The position numbers were made by a program, and so were the translations under genes. From Terriglobia bacterium (GTDB lineage: Bacteria > Acidobacteriota > Terriglobia > UBA7540), in the NCBI GenBank assembly GCA_030041095.1, contig JASHON010000192.1, forward strand, positions 1 to 35,649: DNA of 35,649 nucleotides, given 5' to 3'. The notes under the pieces are model-generated. The model ran no database searches. It was not told where the DNA came from and saw only the letters and a program-made list of their open reading frames with translations. Shown in pieces: positions 32,990-35,649 of the stretch (its first letter is position 1; every line of letters begins with the position of its first letter).

Positions 32990-33880
32990 CTATGCTCTCA
33001 GGCCGCCACGTGCTAGATGTCGCATAAACGCACAAGCGTGACTGTAGATGTTTTGCGCGCGCCCGTCATCGTAGCTGTCGCGACCATGCATAACATGGTT
33101 ACGCCATGCATCCTTGAAGAACATGAACTCGCACGCGGCCTCGGAGTAGAATTTCTGTTTGTCTCTCCAGTCGGCCCCGAAGGTGGAACTGTCGATCTTT
33201 CTGATCTTGGATTCGAGCCGCTCGATTATGTTGTGCCAATTCTCGTGAGTAAAAGGCTCTGAAAAAACGGTTGCCATCGCTGCCAGCCCATATTCGAGGA
33301 CTCGCACCAAGTGAAAGACACAGGCATCGTTGTAGCCGCAGCCATAGCAATTCCCAGCTAGATGCATGTCTCGAACGGATTGAGGAAATGCGTTGAGCGC
33401 TTCTACGCCATATGCCGGATCTTCCACGGCCGTGTCGAAAGACCGCATAAACTTCGCTTTCTCGGGCTCGATGTAAACGAAGAACTCCCGGCTCAACTCC
33501 TGCTGGTACACAGCACTAATGTGCTCAATCGAAGAACGGGCCTGCCCGTATGTATGAGGCTTGGACTCGTAATCGTCGATTGCCCACTTCAGTAGGTCCG
33601 TGGTCACGGTAAACCCTAGGAACTCGGAATCTCCGCGCAGTTGTTTCAAATGGGCGAGGATTATCTTCAGATCTTCATCCTTAATGCTTACTTGAGGTGT
33701 AACCAGATTAGGAATGGCCATAGTCAACGCTTGGAGCGTCCGACCGTTTTGAACTAAGTTGTGTGCGGCTATTCGTTTCACAATGTCCCACAACGTCACG
33801 AGCCCGTGTGGATTCTCTTTGCAGAGGCAGGCTAGTGGCGATTTCGGGCTGGCTGCGGGATTGGACACGTCCTGATGCAC
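32990..33880 (-). CDS. HEPN-motif protein (possible RNase toxin)
   Basis: The 296-residue helical protein ends with FFKDAWRNHVMHGRDSYDD, in which R260-N-H-V-M-H265 is an R-x4-H motif preceded by an acidic/aromatic helix, as in HEPN ribonucleases. A central CYGCGYNDACVFHLVRVLEY helix belongs to a widespread uncharacterised family with an AWRN-x-x-MH ending (recalled). The first 160 residues are helical, without known motifs. The start codon is GTG 33880, with no strong ribosome site; a shorter N-terminus is possible. It is probably the upstream gene of a three-gene unit with the 64-residue protein and the Dcd-like protein. Confidence 0.65.
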   Translation of the reverse strand: MHQDVSNPAASPKSPLACLCKENPHGLVTLWDIVKRIAAHNLVQNGRTLQALTMAIPNLVTPQVSIKDEDLKIILAHLKQLRGDSEFLGFTVTTDLLKWAIDDYESKPHTYGQARSSIEHISAVYQQELSREFFVYIEPEKAKFMRSFDTAVEDPAYGVEALNAFPQSVRDMHLAGNCYGCGYNDACVFHLVRVLEYGLAAMATVFSEPFTHENWHNIIERLESKIRKIDSSTFGADWRDKQKFYSEAACEFMFFKDAWRNHVMHGRDSYDDGRAQNIYSHACAFMRHLARGGLRA

Positions 33881-33954
33881 CTGTTAGGCTGAAATCAGGC
33901 GGGTTGTTCAGTGGTGGAAACACTGAGCGGTCCGTAGTAGAGTCCGAAACATTG

Positions 33955-33977
33955 AGAGGCCGGCTTGTTCGGCCTCT
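33955..33977 (-). terminator. Hairpin between cargo genes
   Basis: AGAGGCCG and CGGCCTCT form a perfect 8-bp stem with a 7-base loop in the 143-bp gap between the two outer cargo genes. The downstream U content is low on both strands, so it would be a weak or Rho-assisted terminator. It may separate the outermost gene from the HEPN unit. A second small stem, TCAGTG/CACTGA, lies 30 bp away. Confidence 0.4.
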
Positions 33978-34023
33978 TCGCATTTCCAGACTAGCAAAAG
34001 CCAACGGGACGGAGAATGTAGCC

Positions 34024-34650
34024 CTAACCCGAAGGGTCTCCGCGTAACCACAGAAACTTGTCGAGATCCTTAAAAGAAATGTCCTCCAGATGGTAGTAGC
34101 AGCGGAACCTCAGCATCAAAGCGTAAAACTCTGGATACCCCCAGTCGCCGGAAAGTTTGAAGCCACCCGAGAACGCGTCCCAATCTTTTCTATGAAGTTT
34201 GCGGAGGCACGTAAAGTAATTCTGAACGTGGCTATCCCAGATTGGATAAGCATCTTGCCGGTGCCAACTTGCGTACTTGGTGGCGAATGCAAAGCGGTTT
34301 TTCTTGCGCTTCCCAGTAAATTGCGTCGTGCTGATGGCGTTGACAATTTCGAGGGAACGAGTTTTGAAGGCCTGATCCAGATTTAGCCGAGGAATGCATC
34401 CGGCAACATCGAACACGTTAGGCTGATCGCGTGCTCGCATGGGGATCAGCGTTGAGTAAAGATCGTTGAGCGCAACCACCTTCAGCAATACCTGCGCTTC
34501 GTTCGTGTTCTCGGGATACTTGGCAAAGAGATCCAACAGAGCAGCTTCGACGATCTTAGTCTCGCTGTCGGCATCACATTCCTCGCGCGCTTTTGCAATA
34601 CCTTCCCTGCTCGGCAACTCAAACTTGGCGCAACCCATGCGCGCGATCAT
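34024..34650 (-). CDS. Unknown cargo protein with FATKYASWH / YPIWD motif
   Basis: The 208-residue soluble, mostly helical protein has no signal peptide or membrane segment. The most distinctive part is FAFATKYASWHRQDAYPIWD (residues about 122-141), which resembles the FASKY..H...YPIYD motif of poorly characterised proteins I recall from accessory islands. No fold or activity can be named with confidence. The C-terminus (YPEFYALMLRFRCYYHLEDI) is aromatic-rich. ATG 34650 lies 9 bp inside the right terminal repeat; M5 at 34638 is an alternative. Transcription probably starts within or next to the terminal repeat. Confidence 0.65.
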   Translation of the reverse strand: MIARMGCAKFELPSREGIAKAREECDADSETKIVEAALLDLFAKYPENTNEAQVLLKVVALNDLYSTLIPMRARDQPNVFDVAGCIPRLNLDQAFKTRSLEIVNAISTTQFTGKRKKNRFAFATKYASWHRQDAYPIWDSHVQNYFTCLRKLHRKDWDAFSGGFKLSGDWGYPEFYALMLRFRCYYHLEDISFKDLDKFLWLRGDPSG

Positions 34651-34700
34651 ATCACGGATGGTCAGGGAAGTATATTAACGCCAAAAATTTTCGTTTAATA

Positions 34701-34725
34701 TCAACAACTTACTGGGTTTGTTGGT
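34701..34725 (+). repeat. Dispersed ACTTACTGGGTTTGTTGGT repeat, right-border copy
   Basis: TCAACA precedes ACTTACTGGGTTTGTTGGT. It is in the same orientation as the left-border copy at 30963-30987 and the reverse of the two copies near 2344 and 2454. It lies just outside the right inverted terminal repeat. Confidence 0.7.
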
Positions 34726-34755
34726 CATGGTTTTGTAGCATGCTGAAAAGCGCCC

Positions 34756-34833
34756 GTCATTCTGAGCGTAGCGAAGAATCCCGGCATTCGTTCCCAAAGA
34801 AATGCAGAGATGCTTCGCTTCGCTCAGCATGAC
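34756..34833. repeat. Palindromic interspersed repeat
   Basis: GTCATTCTGAGCGTAGCGAA plus GAATC (34756-34780) pairs with the 25-base segment 34809-34833, whose reverse complement begins GTCATGCTGAGCGAAGCGAA. About 22 of 25 positions match. The intervening loop is 28 bases. Parts of it (TTCCAAAGAAATGCAGAGAT) return at about 35103-35123. It is non-coding, and of a type spread through acidobacterial intergenic DNA. Confidence 0.65.
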
Positions 34834-34888
34834 AGGCTGGCCTTTTCCCGCGGCGTGTTTAGCCGTTGGAGGCTGGGGTGTGCTGCGA

Positions 34889-34904
34889 CATGACTGAAGT
34901 CATG
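34889..34904. repeat. CATGACT/AGTCATG palindrome
   Basis: A 7-bp perfect inverted repeat with a GA centre, the same motif as the palindrome at 6021-6040 inside the nuo operon. A decayed copy lies at about 35223-35240. Confidence 0.6.
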
Positions 34905-35087
34905 GGTTGATACAGGGGCACTGAAGCGGCTGCCGGAGCGCCCGGGAAACGGCTTGTGAAAGGTAGAAACTCCAGGGCCGAGGCGGAGCCTCGCTTTCGA
35001 AAAAAAAGGAATGATCAGGGGGTTCAGGTCCGGAAAGGCAAGCCTTTCCGCACGTCAAGCGGCGGAGCCGCACCGTGCCTGGGCGAC

Positions 35088-35240
35088 GCTGCTGAGCATT
35101 CGTTTCCAAAGAAATGCAGAGATATTTCTCTCAGCATGACAGAGTGGCCTTTTCCTGAGGCGTGTTTAGTCACTGGTTGCGCCGGCCAGCGGCTAAAGCC
35201 GTTGGAGTCTGCGGCGCAGTGCGGCATGACTGAAGGCATG
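35088..35240. repeat. Second, decayed copy of the 34756-34904 repeat block
   Basis: CATTCGTTTCCAAAGAAATG, then CAGCATGACAGAGTGGCCTT, TTCCTGAGGCGTGTTTAG and GCGGCATGACTGAAGGCATG follow the same order as 34786-34904. This indicates a tandem-like duplication of a 150-bp composite repeat. No gene is supported between 34728 and 35383. Confidence 0.6.
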
Positions 35241-35258
35241 CTCTGTCTTGAAAATTGA

Positions 35259-35287
35259 GTAGGGGCGGGTTTGAAACCCGCCCCTAC
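35259..35287. repeat. Perfect 14-bp palindrome GTAGGGGCGGGTTT
   Basis: GTAGGGGCGGGTTT, a single G, and AAACCCGCCCCTAC form an uninterrupted inverted repeat. This sequence is a dispersed intergenic repeat known from several phyla (recalled). It lies downstream of the partial gene on the right and could also block read-through. Confidence 0.75.
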
Positions 35288-35383
35288 CCCAAACGCTTTC
35301 ATCGCTTCGTGGGTGTCGCGAAGCGGCATGACCAACTGAAACCTCCGCTCGGGGCCATTCGCCAAGGCCGCGTCTCCCGGCGC

Positions 35384-35649
35384 TTACCACTTGTCGCCTG
35401 CCACTTTTCTTATCACCCTCGGGTGCACCTGCGACCGCGCCGCGACTTGTTCCCCCATGGTTTCGGCTGCTGAGGAGAGCGAGCGAAGCGCGGAGTTCAA
35501 ATAAAGGGGTAATCGGTCCGTACGAACGTTGGAGAACATAAGAAGAAGAAAGATCGCGGGCCCAAAGAAAGCGATATTCACCAACCAAGCTCTCTGCGCG
35601 ACCGTCAGGTGGTTGCCGCAGAACCGGCTGACCATATTCAGGGCGACCA
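35384..35649 (-). CDS. 3' part of a small membrane-protein gene (partial)
   Basis: The frame is open to the window edge, with four further codons upstream of the first ATG at 35635, so the gene probably begins outside. About 87 residues are visible, with one clear transmembrane helix (AWLVNIAFFGPAIFLLLMF) followed by a polar tail ending VIRKVAGDKW. No family is recognised. The overlapping frame at 35193-35588 runs through repeats and is not favoured. Confidence 0.45.
   Translation of the reverse strand, partial: VALNMVSRFCGNHLTVAQRAWLVNIAFFGPAIFLLLMFSNVRTDRLPLYLNSALRSLSSAAETMGEQVAARSQVHPRVIRKVAGDKW

Larger units (their letters stand above)
30994..34693. mobile_element. IS1595-family transposon carrying four cargo genes
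   Basis: The left end (30994-31027) and the reverse complement of the right end (34659-34693) align with one gap and about 26 of 35 matches. They share AAAA...TTT, GGC, AATATACTT and GACCA. They bracket a plus-strand transposase and four minus-strand genes. The right terminal repeat lies only 9 bases from the start codon of the outermost cargo gene. IS1595 elements with passenger genes are known. The exact termini and an 8-bp target duplication could not be settled because similar repeats (TCAACAA-type) adjoin both ends. The cargo looks richer in A+T than the nuo and flg genes, judged by eye. Confidence 0.7.

Noticed and set aside
30850-35290. A CRISPR-like array, because several repeats recur
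   Set aside because: The copies are irregularly spaced, of several different families, mostly palindromic, and have no uniform spacers or cas genes.
35193-35588. A 131-codon minus-strand frame at the right end
   Set aside because: Its downstream half is made of interspersed repeats, including the 29-bp palindrome, and it competes with the frame encoding a clear membrane helix.

Overview
The window looks like chromosomal DNA of a motile, respiring acidobacterium (phylum Acidobacteriota). This is an inference from three things: a very large Asp-box (BNR) 'glycosyl hydrolase-like' exported protein, a PadR remnant of the type that accompanies acidobacterial permease genes, and GC-rich palindromic repeats in nearly every gap. 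No rRNA marker is present, so the assignment is indirect.

Layout. Positions 1-3125 are a patchwork: the first 29 codons of an IS1634-like transposase running off the left edge, a FAD-dependent oxidoreductase (648-1844), the truncated start of a padR gene, and about 1 kb of non-coding DNA rich in inverted repeats. Positions 3126-18130 are a complete 13-gene complex I operon, nuoA-B-CD-E-F-G-H-I-J-K-L-M-N. NuoC and NuoD are fused, NuoG keeps the ligands of the extra cluster N7, and NuoB and NuoF carry E. coli-like signatures, so the whole machine is of the E. coli type. Several gene junctions in the operon (nuoD/E, nuoF/G, nuoG/H, nuoI/J) hold 80-150 bp spacers, and two of these contain repeats found elsewhere in the window. 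A convergent minus-strand gene (18307-21492) encodes the exported Asp-box protein, followed by a plus-strand DinB-fold gene.

Positions 22330-30708 (minus strand) are a tight flagellar rod, ring and hook-junction operon in the order flgF-flgG-flgA-flgH-flgI-flgJ(N)-flgM-small ORF-flgN-flgK-flgL. It makes the proximal and distal rod, the P- and L-rings with the P-ring chaperone, the rod-binding protein, the anti-sigma-28 factor, the export chaperone, and the hook-filament junction proteins.

Positions about 30994-34693 form what I read as one mobile unit. Imperfect inverted terminal repeats (about 26 of 35 aligned positions match) bracket an IS1595-family transposase and four minus-strand cargo genes. 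The cargo is an unknown protein, a HEPN-motif protein, a 64-residue basic protein that follows it by 7 bp, and a dCTP-deaminase-fold protein that lacks two catalytic residues and ends in a membrane helix. This cargo is the best candidate for an undescribed (possibly defence) system. Close copies of a further repeat (core ACTTACTGGGTTTGTTGGT) lie just outside both ends. The last 900 bp hold palindromic interspersed repeats and the 3' part of a small membrane-protein gene.
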